Assembly: GCA_003486945.1 (NCBI GenBank)
Contig: DNFL01000385.1
Span: 674-10,319, forward strand
Origin: Hyphomonas sp.
GTDB taxonomy: Bacteria > Pseudomonadota > Alphaproteobacteria > Caulobacterales > Hyphomonadaceae
Reading direction: 5' to 3'
DNA: 9,646 nt
A model generated the notes under the pieces. That model searched no databases and had not been told where the DNA came from. It saw only the letters and a program-made list of their open reading frames with translations. The position numbers and the translations under genes are program-made. Every line of letters begins with the position of its first letter. Within the stretch, counting starts at the first letter, position 1. Shown here piece after piece: positions 1 to 7,415 of this stretch.

Positions 1-1608
1 GGGCAGGCCCGGCATGGTCATGATGTCCCCGCAGATGGCGGCGATGAAGCCGGCCCCGGCGGAGAGGCGCACTTCGCGCAGGCGCACGACATGGCCTTCC
101 GGCGCGCCCAGAAGGGCAGGGTCGGTGGAGAAGCTGTACTGCGTCTTCGCCATGCAGACCGGCAGATGGCCAAAGCCGGCCTCTACCCAGGCGGTCAGCT
201 GCGCCTTCACGGCGCGGGTCGTTTCTACCCGCCCGGCCCTGTAGATGCGCTTGGCGACCGTCTCGATCTTCTCCATCAGCGGCATGTCATCGGGGTAGAG
301 CAGGGTAAACGGCTCTTTCCGGCGGGCCGAGGCTTCGACGACCTTGCGGGCGAGATCTTCAGCGCCGCGCCCGCCTTCGGCCCAGTGGGTGCAGAGGGCC
401 ACCGGCACGCCGAGCTTGTTGCAATAGGCCTCGATCGCAGTGATCTCGCCGGACGTGTCAGTAGTGAACCGGTTAACGGCGACGACCACGGGCAGGCCGA
501 ACTGCCGCAGGTTCTCGATATGCCGGCCAAGATTGGCAAGGCCGGATTCGAGCGCGCTGTAGCTGACCGTGGAGAGGTCTTCCTTCGCGAGGCCGCCATG
601 CATCTTCAGGGCACGGACGGTTGCCACCAGCACGGCCGCATCCGGCACAAGGTTTGCCTGCCGGCATTTGATGTTGAGGAATTTCTCCGCGCCGAGATCG
701 GCGCCGAAGCCAGCCTCCGTCACCACATAGTCCGCCATCTGCAGGGCCGCGCGCGTGGCGATAACCGAGTTGCAGCCGTGTGCGATGTTCGCAAACGGGC
801 CGCCATGGATGAGGCAGGGATTGTTTTCCAACGTCTGCACGAGGTTCGGCTGGATGGCGTCCTTCAGCAGCACCATCATTGCGCCAACGGCCTTGATGTC
901 TGTCGCCGTCACGGCAGCGCGTTCGCGCGTGTAGCCGACGATGATGCGCCCGAAGCGCGCTTCGAGATCCGCAGCATCTTTCGCGAGGCAGAGGATCGCC
1001 ATGATTTCCGAGGCGACAGTGATGTCGAAACCGGTTTCCATCGGCGTGCCATTGCCGGGGCCGCCGAGCCCGGTGACGATACCGCGCAGGCTGCGGTCGT
1101 TCATGTCGAGCACGCGGCGCCAGGTGACGCGCACTGGATCGAGCTTCGGTTCGAGGCCCCAGTGGATGTGATTGTCGATCATCGCGGCGAGCAGGTTGTG
1201 CGCGGCGGTGATGGCGTGGAAATCGCCGGTGAAGTGCAGGTTGATCTCGTCCATTGGCACGACCTGGGCGAGGCCGCCGCCAGTGGCGCCGCCTTTCATG
1301 CCAAAGCACGGGCCGAGCGAAGGCTCGCGCAGGCAGAGCAGTGTCTTCTCGCCGATCCGGTTCAGCGCGTCGGCAAGGCCGACCGAGGTGGTTGTCTTGC
1401 CTTCGCCGGCAGCGGTCGGGCTGATGGCGGTGACGAGGATCAGCTTGCCGAGATCCTGCGGGCGCAGGCTGCGGATGTGGCGCGCGGAGATCTTGGCCTT
1501 GTCATGGCCATAGGGGATCAGGTCTTCAGCGGCGATGCCGAGCGCTGACGCAATTTCGCCAATCGGCCATTTTTTCGCGGCGCGCGCGATGTCGATGTCA
1601 CTTGCCAT
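1..1608 (-). CDS. fhs: Formate--tetrahydrofolate ligase (3' end cut by window edge)
   Basis: This cytosolic enzyme makes 10-formyl-tetrahydrofolate from formate, ATP and tetrahydrofolate, feeding one-carbon units to purine and formyl-methionine synthesis. The frame is open from the ATG at 1606-1608 to base 1, giving 536 residues. The family is usually about 555-560 residues, so roughly 20 C-terminal residues are missing. Near the N-terminus is [10 protein letters not shown] (residues ~32-41), then the ATP-binding P-loop [11 protein letters not shown] (~64-74), [18 protein letters not shown] (~95-112), the folate-region [10 protein letters not shown], and near the edge [13 protein letters not shown], all typical of the family. 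No frameshift is seen. It is divergent from rph across a 90-base gap. A 485-codon open frame on the opposite strand is a shadow of this gene. Identification is firm from motifs and length. Confidence 0.97.
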   Translation of the reverse strand, partial: MASDIDIARAAKKWPIGEIASALGIAAEDLIPYGHDKAKISARHIRSLRPQDLGKLILVTAISPTAAGEGKTTTSVGLADALNRIGEKTLLCLREPSLGPCFGMKGGATGGGLAQVVPMDEINLHFTGDFHAITAAHNLLAAMIDNHIHWGLEPKLDPVRVTWRRVLDMNDRSLRGIVTGLGGPGNGTPMETGFDITVASEIMAILCLAKDAADLEARFGRIIVGYTRERAAVTATDIKAVGAMMVLLKDAIQPNLVQTLENNPCLIHGGPFANIAHGCNSVIATRAALQMADYVVTEAGFGADLGAEKFLNIKCRQANLVPDAAVLVATVRALKMHGGLAKEDLSTVSYSALESGLANLGRHIENLRQFGLPVVVAVNRFTTDTSGEITAIEAYCNKLGVPVALCTHWAEGGRGAEDLARKVVEASARRKEPFTLLYPDDMPLMEKIETVAKRIYRAGRVETTRAVKAQLTAWVEAGFGHLPVCMAKTQYSFSTDPALLGAPEGHVVRLREVRLSAGAGFIAAICGDIMTMPGLP

Positions 1609-1698
1609 ACTGCTTATCGTACTCCCCGGCGCATCCTTAGCAGTGGACAGGCCGCTCAAAACCCGCAAACAAGCCGCAACCTAAGAGGATTCCAGCGA
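1609..1698. promoter_or_regulatory. Divergent intergenic region between fhs and rph
   Basis: These 90 bases separate two divergent genes and must carry, or sit close to, both promoters. I cannot assign convincing -35/-10 pairs. The only clear element is a ribosome-binding sequence AGAGGA at 1684-1689, nine bases before the rph ATG. The fhs side has only a distant GGGGAG-like purine run. The space is too short for a classical tetrahydrofolate riboswitch and none is visible. Confidence 0.4.
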
Positions 1699-2427
1699 AT
1701 GCCCAGCCTGCTTCGTCCGTCCGGACGCGCCTTTGACCAGATGCGGCCCGTCTCTCTCGAGACTGGCGTGACCCGCTATGCGGAAGGCTCCTGCCTTGCG
1801 AAGTTCGGCCATACCCATGTCCTGTGCACGGCCAGCTGGGAGAAGGGTGTGCCGCCCTGGCTGAAAGGCAAGGGGCAGGGCTGGGTGACAGGTGAGTATG
1901 GCATGCTGCCGCGCGCGACCCACACGCGGGGCCGGCGCGAAGCGGCGCAGGGCAAGCAGTCCGGCCGCACTCAGGAGATCCAGCGCCTGATCGGCCGTTC
2001 GATGCGCTCGGTCATCGACTTGTCGGCGCTCGGCGAAAACACGATCACCATCGACTGCGATGTGGTGCAGGCGGATGGCGGCACGCGCACGGCGTCGATC
2101 ACCGGCGGTTTTGTCGCGTTGGCGCTCGCCTGCCGCTACCTGCAGACCGAAGGCGTCATCAAGGCCAACCCGGTTCTGAAACAGGCGGCTGCCATTTCGG
2201 TCGGCGTTTTCCAGGATCAGCCGGTTCTGGATGTCGACTATCCGGAAGACTCCGCCGGCGAGGCTGACATGAATGTCGTGATGAGTTCCGATGGCGGCTT
2301 CATCGAAGTGCAGGGCACAGGCGAGGCCCGCCCGCTGACGCGCGCGGAGCTGGAGCAGATGCTCAAGCTGGCGGAGAAGGGCTGCGGCGAGCTGTTCGAA
2401 GCCCAGCGCGTTGCAATCGGCGGCTGA
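1699..2427 (+). CDS. rph: Ribonuclease PH
   Basis: RNase PH is a phosphorolytic 3'-to-5' exoribonuclease that trims tRNA precursors using inorganic phosphate and releases nucleoside diphosphates. It works as a hexameric ring in the cytosol. The 242-residue protein matches the usual ~240. It starts with the family signature [13 protein letters not shown] (residues 6-18). It carries [15 protein letters not shown] (89-103), which holds the phosphate-binding arginine, [19 protein letters not shown] (119-137), and the acidic metal-site segment [18 protein letters not shown] near residues 176-193. The ATG has a good Shine-Dalgarno sequence, AGAGGA, nine bases upstream. Its stop codon is only three bases from the stop of the opposing gene at 2431, so no separate terminator fits between them. 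In many alphaproteobacteria rph sits with rdgB and hemW. Here those follow only after a 2-kb reverse-strand block. Confidence 0.98.
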   Translation: MPSLLRPSGRAFDQMRPVSLETGVTRYAEGSCLAKFGHTHVLCTASWEKGVPPWLKGKGQGWVTGEYGMLPRATHTRGRREAAQGKQSGRTQEIQRLIGRSMRSVIDLSALGENTITIDCDVVQADGGTRTASITGGFVALALACRYLQTEGVIKANPVLKQAAAISVGVFQDQPVLDVDYPEDSAGEADMNVVMSSDGGFIEVQGTGEARPLTRAELEQMLKLAEKGCGELFEAQRVAIGG

Positions 2428-2430
2428 TCG

Positions 2431-2742
2431 TCAGCAGGCGGACTTCAGCACGCTCTTGCCGGTCCACTCGGTGATTGCGGCACAATCCTCGGGGCCGAAG
2501 CCGCAGACATGCTTCAGAAGCTCGGTCCGGTCTTCCGCCGGGTGCGCCGTCAGTTCGCGCACAGCGGCATCTACCAGTCCGAACAGCAGGCTGCGGGCGG
2601 GCGGTGAGGGCAGGTGATAGCGCACGAGTTCGCTCAGCGCCTCCTCGACGGCGGTGTCGCCAGCGCTAAGGTCGCGGAGCAGGGCCGACGCATAGAGGCG
2701 CAGGCGCGGCAGTTCTTGTTCGATAAGGGCAATCCAGGTCAT
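2431..2742 (-). CDS. Small protein resembling the PhyR sigma-like domain (hypothetical)
   Basis: Read from the ATG at 2740-2742 this encodes 103 residues. It is not a family I can name with certainty. Residues 10-40 (ELPRLRLYASALL, then GD..V..AL.ELV) look like region 2 of ECF sigma factors, and especially like the sigma-mimic half of the general-stress regulator PhyR. Residues 72-98 (R.ELL..V.GFGPEDCAAI..WTGKSV) look like region 4. There is no receiver domain, the linker between the two halves is short, and the protein stops right after the would-be recognition helix (ends KSAC). A TTG start at 2805 would add 21 residues. I prefer the ATG because PhyR-type proteins begin about ten residues before the LPxLRxYA motif. 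It lies 95 bases downstream of the LuxR-type gene on the same strand. Binding to an anti-sigma factor is only an inference. Confidence 0.6.
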   Translation of the reverse strand: MTWIALIEQELPRLRLYASALLRDLSAGDTAVEEALSELVRYHLPSPPARSLLFGLVDAAVRELTAHPAEDRTELLKHVCGFGPEDCAAITEWTGKSVLKSAC

Positions 2743-2837
2743 GGCGGGCCAGATAAGGCCTGCCGGAAATTCTCTTGCCACGGGAATCCATGACACCGCT
2801 GACAAAACCCCTGCGGCATCCTGTCCACAAGTTGAAC

Positions 2838-3581
2838 TCAGGCAACCAGTCCGAGCGCCAGCCCCCTGAGACCAGCCGTTACCCGATCGTGAACATCCAG
2901 CTTTTCGAAGCAGCGGCGGACGTAAGTATCAACAGTATTGGCCGAAATGTTCAGCTTTGCGGCGATCATCTGGTTTGACAGTCCCCGGACGACATAGCCG
3001 AGGATCTGCGCTTCGCGTTCGGACAAGGAGACCGTGTCCGGCAGTGCTTTCAGGATCAGCTCGCAATAGCGCAGGTGCACCGCCTGGCAGGCCCAATGGA
3101 TGTCGGACGTACCCTGACGGTCCGGCAATACACCATCCTTGCCGAAGCCGATGGCAAAATAGCCGTTGCGTCCCTTGGGGCCGAAGACCGGCACGGCAAG
3201 GCCGTCACCGAACCCTGCGGCGCGCGCCCGGCGCATATAGGTGCGCTCTGCCGGGCTCAGCGTGGTGAGGGTGTCGATTTCGGACCAGCGGAAGGGCGCC
3301 GTCCGGCGTGCGGCAACCTTCGGCATGGGATCGAGATCGAGCATGTTCTCGCTGCGATAGGTGGCGACCCAGTCTTCCGGAAAGCCGTGCGTGTAGACGG
3401 GAATGTCCGGCCCGAAATCGGCCGCACCGATGGGCGGGTAGTGATAATAGCTCGCCATCTTCACGCCGGATGCGCTGAGAAATGACATCATCGCATGGCG
3501 TATCGATGCAATATCACCTGCGGCGGAGAGTTTGGACCTCAGCCGGTCGAGATTGGATTCAGCTCTGTCAGGTTCGGTCAC
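2838..3581 (-). CDS. LuxR-family quorum-sensing transcriptional regulator
   Basis: This 247-residue protein has the full LuxR/TraR layout: an N-terminal autoinducer-binding domain (about residues 20-170) and a C-terminal GerE-type helix-turn-helix (about 184-245, beginning LSEREAQILGYVVRG). The six ligand-domain positions invariant in acyl-homoserine-lactone receptors are all present at TraR spacing: W71, Y75, D84, P85, W99 and G127. The three conserved DNA-binding-domain residues are also there: E190, L194 and G200. The position matching TraR Tyr53 is phenylalanine (F67), so one ligand hydrogen bond may differ. The start is GTG (3579-3581) with a close GGGGA purine run upstream. No luxI-type synthase is in the window, so this may be a solo receptor or its partner may lie elsewhere. 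The family assignment is strong; the actual signal is unknown. Confidence 0.94.
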   Translation of the reverse strand: MTEPDRAESNLDRLRSKLSAAGDIASIRHAMMSFLSASGVKMASYYHYPPIGAADFGPDIPVYTHGFPEDWVATYRSENMLDLDPMPKVAARRTAPFRWSEIDTLTTLSPAERTYMRRARAAGFGDGLAVPVFGPKGRNGYFAIGFGKDGVLPDRQGTSDIHWACQAVHLRYCELILKALPDTVSLSEREAQILGYVVRGLSNQMIAAKLNISANTVDTYVRRCFEKLDVHDRVTAGLRGLALGLVA

Positions 3582-3652
3582 ACTCGTCCCCGCCGCTGGC
3601 CTACAACTGAGCGGTCAGGATGCCCTGTTTTACGGGGAAGTGGAAGGAAAAA

Positions 3653-3898
3653 CTATTCTGCGGCGACGCGCCGGTCGCCCTGTTCGCCTTCGTCTTCGGT
3701 ATCAAAAACGAGAATGTCGCCGGGCTGACATTTCAGTTCACGGCACAGTGCTTCCAGCGTCGAAAAGCGGATGGCCTTGGCCTTGCCGGTCTTCAGGATC
3801 GACAGGTTGGCGAGTGTAACACCGACCCGCTCGGACAGCTCGGTCAGCGACATGCGCCGCTCCAGCAGAACTCGGTCGAGGGTAACGCGAATGGTCAT
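3653..3898 (-). CDS. Small XRE/Cro-CI family regulator, YozG type
   Basis: This is an 81-residue cytosolic DNA-binding protein that is almost entirely one helix-turn-helix domain (about residues 4-66). The stretch MSLTELSERVGVTLANLSILKTGKAKAIRFSTLEALCRELKCQPGDIL is characteristic of the YozG-like branch of the HTH_26/XRE family. An acidic, probably flexible tail follows (DTEDEGEQGD). It starts at ATG 3896-3898, with AAGGA immediately upstream and a further AGGAG farther away. It lies 16 bases downstream of the DUF2975 gene on the same strand, an arrangement seen in many bacterial phyla, so the two are almost certainly co-transcribed. By analogy it probably regulates its own operon, but no operator is evident. 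Confidence 0.92.
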   Translation of the reverse strand: MTIRVTLDRVLLERRMSLTELSERVGVTLANLSILKTGKAKAIRFSTLEALCRELKCQPGDILVFDTEDEGEQGDRRVAAE

Positions 3899-3914
3899 GT
3901 CCTTGCGGCGCTCC

Positions 3915-4460
3915 TCAGATCGTCATTTTTTCTTCATCGCGCAGGCGGGTGCCTTCACGGAAAACTTGGGAAAGCACAAACAGCGCGGCAACCGAGATCC
4001 ACAGTATGAGCTGAGTCGACAGCCGCGGGGGCTCATCGCCGACAAGTTTCGGCACCATGCTGACGCCGACAACCACGCAAATACGTATGATCTCCATCGC
4101 CGCGATGGCGATGCCGATGCGCGACAGGCGGCGGGCATTTTCCGGCACGAAGGGGTCGCCGTCCGCCAGGGTCAGGAGGATGCGGCGCAGCTGCAGGCAG
4201 ATGTAGATTACGCCCGGGACGATGACCGCGAGGCCGGCGAGCCCGATCACCAGCTGGCCGGGGGTGACGCCGTCTGCCAATGCCTTGATGCCGGAAATTT
4301 CAGCCGAGCCGCCCGAAAGGCTGGCCATCAGGCCGATTGTGAGCACCGGGATGCCGATCACGCCCATCGCGCCAACGATCCACATGGCGACCGTGACGAG
4401 CACGGTCATGATCTCTGCCATGGAATTGCGACCTGCGTTCGGCATGCTCTGTCTTTTCAC
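3915..4460 (-). CDS. DUF2975 family membrane protein
   Basis: The 181-residue protein has four predicted transmembrane stretches at about residues 18-45, 70-91, 115-136 and 150-166. Between the second and third is the cytosolic-type segment LRRILLTLADGDPFVPENARRL, typical of DUF2975. The C-terminal VFREGTRLRDEEKMTI is also a DUF2975 hallmark. Its biochemical role is not known; it is usually found just upstream of a YozG-type regulator, as here. The GTG start at 4458-4460 has AAGG seven bases upstream. ATG codons at 4445 and 4421 would shorten the N-terminus by 5 or 13 residues without losing the first membrane helix. It is divergent from rdgB. A 254-codon plus-strand frame over this region is a shadow. 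Confidence 0.9.
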   Translation of the reverse strand: MKRQSMPNAGRNSMAEIMTVLVTVAMWIVGAMGVIGIPVLTIGLMASLSGGSAEISGIKALADGVTPGQLVIGLAGLAVIVPGVIYICLQLRRILLTLADGDPFVPENARRLSRIGIAIAAMEIIRICVVVGVSMVPKLVGDEPPRLSTQLILWISVAALFVLSQVFREGTRLRDEEKMTI

Positions 4461-4562
4461 CCTTTGGCCTTGATGGTTTATGAAGACGGAGTTTGCCGCC
4501 GCATTGTCCCAATATTACCGAATAACGATATATAAGTTCGCAGATAACGCAAGAATGGAGCC
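4461..4562. promoter_or_regulatory. Divergent promoter region, DUF2975 operon versus rdgB-hemW
   Basis: This 102-base gap contains the most AT-rich stretch of the window (about 4510-4537, including CGATATATAAG). A weak plus-strand promoter candidate is TTGTCC at 4504-4509 with a GATATA hexamer at 4527-4532 (17-base spacer). A TAATAT on the minus strand (4512-4517) could serve the DUF2975 operon, but no good -35 partner is seen. A GGAG lies at 4557-4560, only two bases from the rdgB ATG. Region assignment is by position; exact hexamers are tentative. Confidence 0.4.
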
Positions 4563-5189
4563 ATGAAAACGGTGAAACCCGCAGAATCTTCGCTCCAGCT
4601 TGAACCCGGCCGCCTGCTGGCGGCGACCCACAACACCGGCAAGTTGGGCGAGCTCAAAGCCCTGTTTGCGCCCTATGGTTTCGATGTGGTGTCGGCCCTG
4701 GAACTGGGTTTGCCGGAACCGGAAGAGACAGAAACAACCTTTGCGGGAAATGCGATCCTCAAGGCCCGTGCGGCGGCTGAAGCATCCGGCCTTCCGGCCC
4801 TGTCGGACGATTCCGGCCTCGCCGTCACCGCACTGGGCGGGGCGCCCGGAATTTATTCCGCCCGCTGGGCGGGTGAGCCGCGCGATTTCTACCGCGCCAT
4901 GGAGCGCGTCGAATCAGAATTGCAGGCTTCCGGCTCCGCGGACCGGTCGGCAAAATTCGTCTGCGCCCTGGCCGTGGTCTGGCCGGATGGCCGTCAGGCG
5001 GTGTTCGAGGGCGAGGTGCACGGCACTCTTGTCTGGCCGCCGAGAGGGGAGAGGGGCTTCGGTTATGACCCGGTCTTTGTCGCGGCTGGCGAAAAAATCA
5101 CGTTCGGAGAAATGGACCCCGACCGGAAACATGCGATGAGCCACCGCGCAAAGGCGGTCGCGAAACTTCGCGCGGCGCTTCTCGCATGA
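4563..5189 (+). CDS. rdgB: XTP/dITP diphosphatase (RdgB/HAM1 family)
   Basis: This cytosolic enzyme hydrolyses non-canonical purine nucleotides (dITP, XTP, ITP) to the monophosphate and pyrophosphate, keeping deaminated bases out of DNA and RNA. The 208-residue protein shows every family motif: ATHNTGK (21-27), [14 protein letters not shown] (55-68), SDDSGL with the catalytic aspartate (81-86), GIYSARW (97-103), RGFGYDP (164-170) and MSHRAKA (192-198). It has about 17 residues before the first motif, slightly more than typical; no later ATG precedes the motif, so the start at 4563 stands. Its stop overlaps the hemW start (ATGA, 5186-5189), implying translational coupling. A 711-base minus-strand frame here is a shadow. 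Confidence 0.97.
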   Translation: MKTVKPAESSLQLEPGRLLAATHNTGKLGELKALFAPYGFDVVSALELGLPEPEETETTFAGNAILKARAAAEASGLPALSDDSGLAVTALGGAPGIYSARWAGEPRDFYRAMERVESELQASGSADRSAKFVCALAVVWPDGRQAVFEGEVHGTLVWPPRGERGFGYDPVFVAAGEKITFGEMDPDRKHAMSHRAKAVAKLRAALLA

Positions 5190-6358
5190 GCGGGGGTGTC
5201 GCGCCTTTCGGTCCGCATTTCGGGTTTGGCCTCTACATTCACTGGCCCTACTGCACGCGCATATGCCCGTATTGCGACTTCAACGTCTATGCCGCGAAGG
5301 AGCGCGATGGCGGGCCGCTGGTGGATGCCATCGCTGCGGACATTCACGCCCACCGTCCGCGACTGCCGCAACATGGCGCGCTTGATACGGTGTATCTGGG
5401 CGGCGGCACACCGGCGCTGCTGCGTCCGGATGAGATTGGCACATTGCTGCGCGCCGCTTCCGATACGTTCGGAATCCGGTCGGGCGCCGAAATCACGCTG
5501 GAGGCCAATCCCAACGATGTGCTGCGCGCCGATCTGCCGGGACTTGCCCGGGCGGGCGTCACGCGGCTGTCCATAGGTGTCCAGTCGCTGCGCGATGCCT
5601 CCCTGGCTTTCCTCGGGCGCGATCATGATGCGGTGTCTGCTGCCGAAGCCGTGCGCCGCGCGCTGAAAGTGTTTCCGTCGGTGTCGATCGACCTGATCTA
5701 TGCCCGCCCCACGCAGACCCCGGCAAGCTGGGAGGCCGAGCTGAAGGATGCGCTCGCCCTTGGCGCGCCGCACCTGTCGCTATATGAGCTGACCTTTGAA
5801 CCGAAAACGCCGTTTGGCCTTGCCGCCACGCGCGGTGACATCAAGCCGATGGAAGATGATCAGCAGGCGGATCTTTACGAGCTGACCCAGTCTGTTACTT
5901 CTGCGGCGGGCATGCCGGCCTATGAAGTGTCAAACCACGCCGCATCAAAAGACCATCAATCGCGCCATAACCTGATCTACTGGCGCAGCGGAGACTGGAT
6001 CGGCGTTGGTCCCGGTGCGCACGGGCGCCTCACGGTGAACGGCGCGCGCTATGCCAGCATCGCCGAGCGCCGGCCCGAACCTTATATTGCAGGGGTCCAA
6101 GCCCTGCAGAGTGGATGGGGCGACGCGACGAAGCTGGAGGCGCTGGAGATTGCGCGCGAGATACTCGCCATGGGCCTGCGTGCCGCGGAGGGCGTAGACC
6201 TGCGACGCGTGGAAGCGGTTTCCGGCGTCCGTGTGTCACGCGACAAAATCGCTGTGTTCGCGGAAAAGGGCTGGGCGGAAATGGTTGGCGCGGAACTGCG
6301 CCTCACTCCTGCGGGCCGGTTGCTCACCGATGCGCTGACGGCGGAGCTCAGCCCCTAA
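5186..6358 (+). CDS. hemW: Radical SAM heme chaperone HemW
   Basis: HemW is a radical-SAM protein that binds haem and is thought to deliver it to respiratory proteins. It was long annotated as oxygen-independent coproporphyrinogen III oxidase. The 390 residues match the usual ~380-400. The N-terminus has [16 protein letters not shown] with the 4Fe-4S ligands C23, C27 and C30. The SAM-binding GGGTP is at 72-76, followed by LEANPND and [11 protein letters not shown] motifs, and later the HemW-type HNLIYW (residues ~265-270) with GVGPGAHG. The CxxxCxxC site without the extra N-terminal HemN region supports HemW over HemN. It begins inside the rdgB stop codon and is its operon partner. It faces xerC across 64 bases. 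Confidence 0.96.
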   Translation: MSGGVAPFGPHFGFGLYIHWPYCTRICPYCDFNVYAAKERDGGPLVDAIAADIHAHRPRLPQHGALDTVYLGGGTPALLRPDEIGTLLRAASDTFGIRSGAEITLEANPNDVLRADLPGLARAGVTRLSIGVQSLRDASLAFLGRDHDAVSAAEAVRRALKVFPSVSIDLIYARPTQTPASWEAELKDALALGAPHLSLYELTFEPKTPFGLAATRGDIKPMEDDQQADLYELTQSVTSAAGMPAYEVSNHAASKDHQSRHNLIYWRSGDWIGVGPGAHGRLTVNGARYASIAERRPEPYIAGVQALQSGWGDATKLEALEIAREILAMGLRAAEGVDLRRVEAVSGVRVSRDKIAVFAEKGWAEMVGAELRLTPAGRLLTDALTAELSP

Positions 6359-6422
6359 ACCGGTATTTTGTTTTGTCGCAAACTCTTTCGCTCAACCGGT
6401 GTCCACTTGTGCGGAATTTGCT
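6359..6422. other. Convergent gap between hemW and xerC
   Basis: This 64-base gap lies between the 3' ends of two convergent genes. It holds a T-rich run (TTTTGTTTTG, 6366-6375) and two copies of AACCGGT (6358-6364, 6394-6400). ACCGGT is self-complementary, so the copies could pair across a ~30-base loop. This is a poor terminator hairpin, and I do not call one with confidence. Confidence 0.3.
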
Positions 6423-7322
6423 CTAGGCGCGCGGATGCGCAGCCGCATGGGCAGCGCGCAGCTGGCTGGAATCGACGCCGGTATAAACCTGCGTGGTCGA
6501 CAGCGAGGCGTGGCCCAGCAAGGTCTGTATCGCGCGCAGGTCAGCGCCATTGGCCAGCAGGTGCGTGGCAAAGGAATGGCGCAGCGCATGCGGCGTTGCG
6601 GTTTCCGGCAGGCCGAGTATGCCGCGCAGCGCCTGCATCCGTCCCTGGATGATCCGTGGGCTGAGCGGTCCGCCTTTCGCGCCGCGGAACAGGGGCTGGG
6701 TGCGAGGCAGGGCATAGGGGCAGAGCCGGGCATAGTCTTCGATCGCGTCGCGCACCGGCTGGATCAGTGGCACGATGCGTACCTTGCCGCCCTTGCCCTT
6801 CACGCGCAGGCGCTCCGGCGCCGGCACATCTGCGCCCGTCAGGCTGAGCGCTTCGGAGATGCGCAGGCCCGCCCCATAGAGCAGCGACAGCACGGCAACA
6901 TCGCGCGCCGCAATCCAGGGGTCAGCGTCGGGTTCGGTGTCGGCCTCGTGCAGGATATCCTTTGCGGCATCAACCGAGACAGGGCGCGGCAGGCGGGGCG
7001 CGCGGCGCGGCCCCTGCAGGTAGCCGATCTCTGCATTCTCGATGCCATGCGCGCGTGACAGCCAGCGATAGAGCGCCTTGATCGAGGACAGGAGGCGCGC
7101 AATCGAGGCATCCGTCAGGCCGTCCCGCCGGCGTGCGGCGAGGTAGGCGCGGATGTCGCGCGCCTTGAGGTTTGCCAGGGCGTTTAGGCTCGGCTGGCGC
7201 CCGAGATGCCCGCGCAGGAAGCCGAGAAATCCGGCAAGGTCGGAGCCATAGGCTTCGACAGTCTTCGCCGCCATGCGGCGCTCATGGCTGAGATGGGACA
7301 GGAAGGCGGGCAGGATTTCCAT
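6423..7322 (-). CDS. xerC: Tyrosine recombinase XerC
   Basis: XerC acts with XerD at the dif site near the replication terminus to resolve chromosome dimers. The 299-residue protein has the SAM-like core-binding domain (about residues 1-90, with HERRMAAKTVEAYGSDL) and the catalytic domain (about 110-299). The active-site set is complete: R154 in GAGLRISE, K177 in VKGKGGK, H245 and R248 in PHALRHSF, H271 in LLGHASLSTT and the nucleophile Y280 in VYTGVD. The C-terminus AAHPRA is the XerC-type ending and argues against XerD. It starts at ATG 7320-7322 with only a weak GGGCGG upstream. The N-terminus is slightly short for the family, but no better start is seen. It is a chromosomal housekeeping gene rather than evidence of a mobile element. 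Confidence 0.95.
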   Translation of the reverse strand: MEILPAFLSHLSHERRMAAKTVEAYGSDLAGFLGFLRGHLGRQPSLNALANLKARDIRAYLAARRRDGLTDASIARLLSSIKALYRWLSRAHGIENAEIGYLQGPRRAPRLPRPVSVDAAKDILHEADTEPDADPWIAARDVAVLSLLYGAGLRISEALSLTGADVPAPERLRVKGKGGKVRIVPLIQPVRDAIEDYARLCPYALPRTQPLFRGAKGGPLSPRIIQGRMQALRGILGLPETATPHALRHSFATHLLANGADLRAIQTLLGHASLSTTQVYTGVDSSQLRAAHAAAHPRA

Positions 7323-7415
7323 CCGCCCATACTCGGTACTTAACCTTAATTGCCGCTTTAAAAGGCTGGCGCAGAATATGCACTGCGGCTGCTGCTATTC
7401 TTGGGTGGGGGACGC
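7323..7415. promoter_or_regulatory. Divergent intergenic region, xerC versus acyltransferase gene
   Basis: This 93-base region separates two divergent genes. An AT-rich stretch (about 7339-7364) contains TTGCCG at 7350-7355, followed 18 bases later by GAATAT (7374-7379), a weak candidate plus-strand promoter. A strong purine run GGGGGA at 7407-7412 lies just before the ATG at 7416 and selects that start over an in-frame TTG at 7401. No minus-strand promoter could be assigned. Confidence 0.35.

Noticed and set aside
91..1548. A 485-codon plus-strand open frame
   Set aside because: It lies antisense to fhs. Its composition is low-complexity Ala/Arg/Asp-rich, it matches no family I recognise, and the opposite strand has full family motifs. 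Long antisense frames are common at high GC.
1609..1698. Tetrahydrofolate or other riboswitch ahead of fhs
   Set aside because: The gap is only 90 bases and shared with a divergent gene, and no conserved riboswitch core or strong helices are visible.
2743..2837. Terminator hairpin between luxR and the sigma-like gene
   Set aside because: Only a four-base GGCC/GGCC stem is found, with no T-tract following on the minus strand.
3600..3619. Possible lux box upstream of the luxR-type gene (CCT...AGG imperfect palindrome)
   Set aside because: The CT and AG pairs are 14 bases apart instead of the 12 in lux/tra boxes, and the inner half-sites do not match.
3771..4535. A 254-codon plus-strand open frame
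   Set aside because: It covers the DUF2975 gene and part of the XRE gene antisense. It is rich in His/Asp/Arg as expected from antisense hydrophobic codons and has no recognisable domain.
5063..5773. A 236-codon minus-strand open frame
   Set aside because: It is antisense to the rdgB end and hemW, both of which have clear motifs on the plus strand. No domain is seen.
6423..7322. Integrase of a mobile element
   Set aside because: The size, the AAHPRA ending and the housekeeping context fit chromosomal XerC. No attachment-site repeats, tRNA or cargo genes are present.
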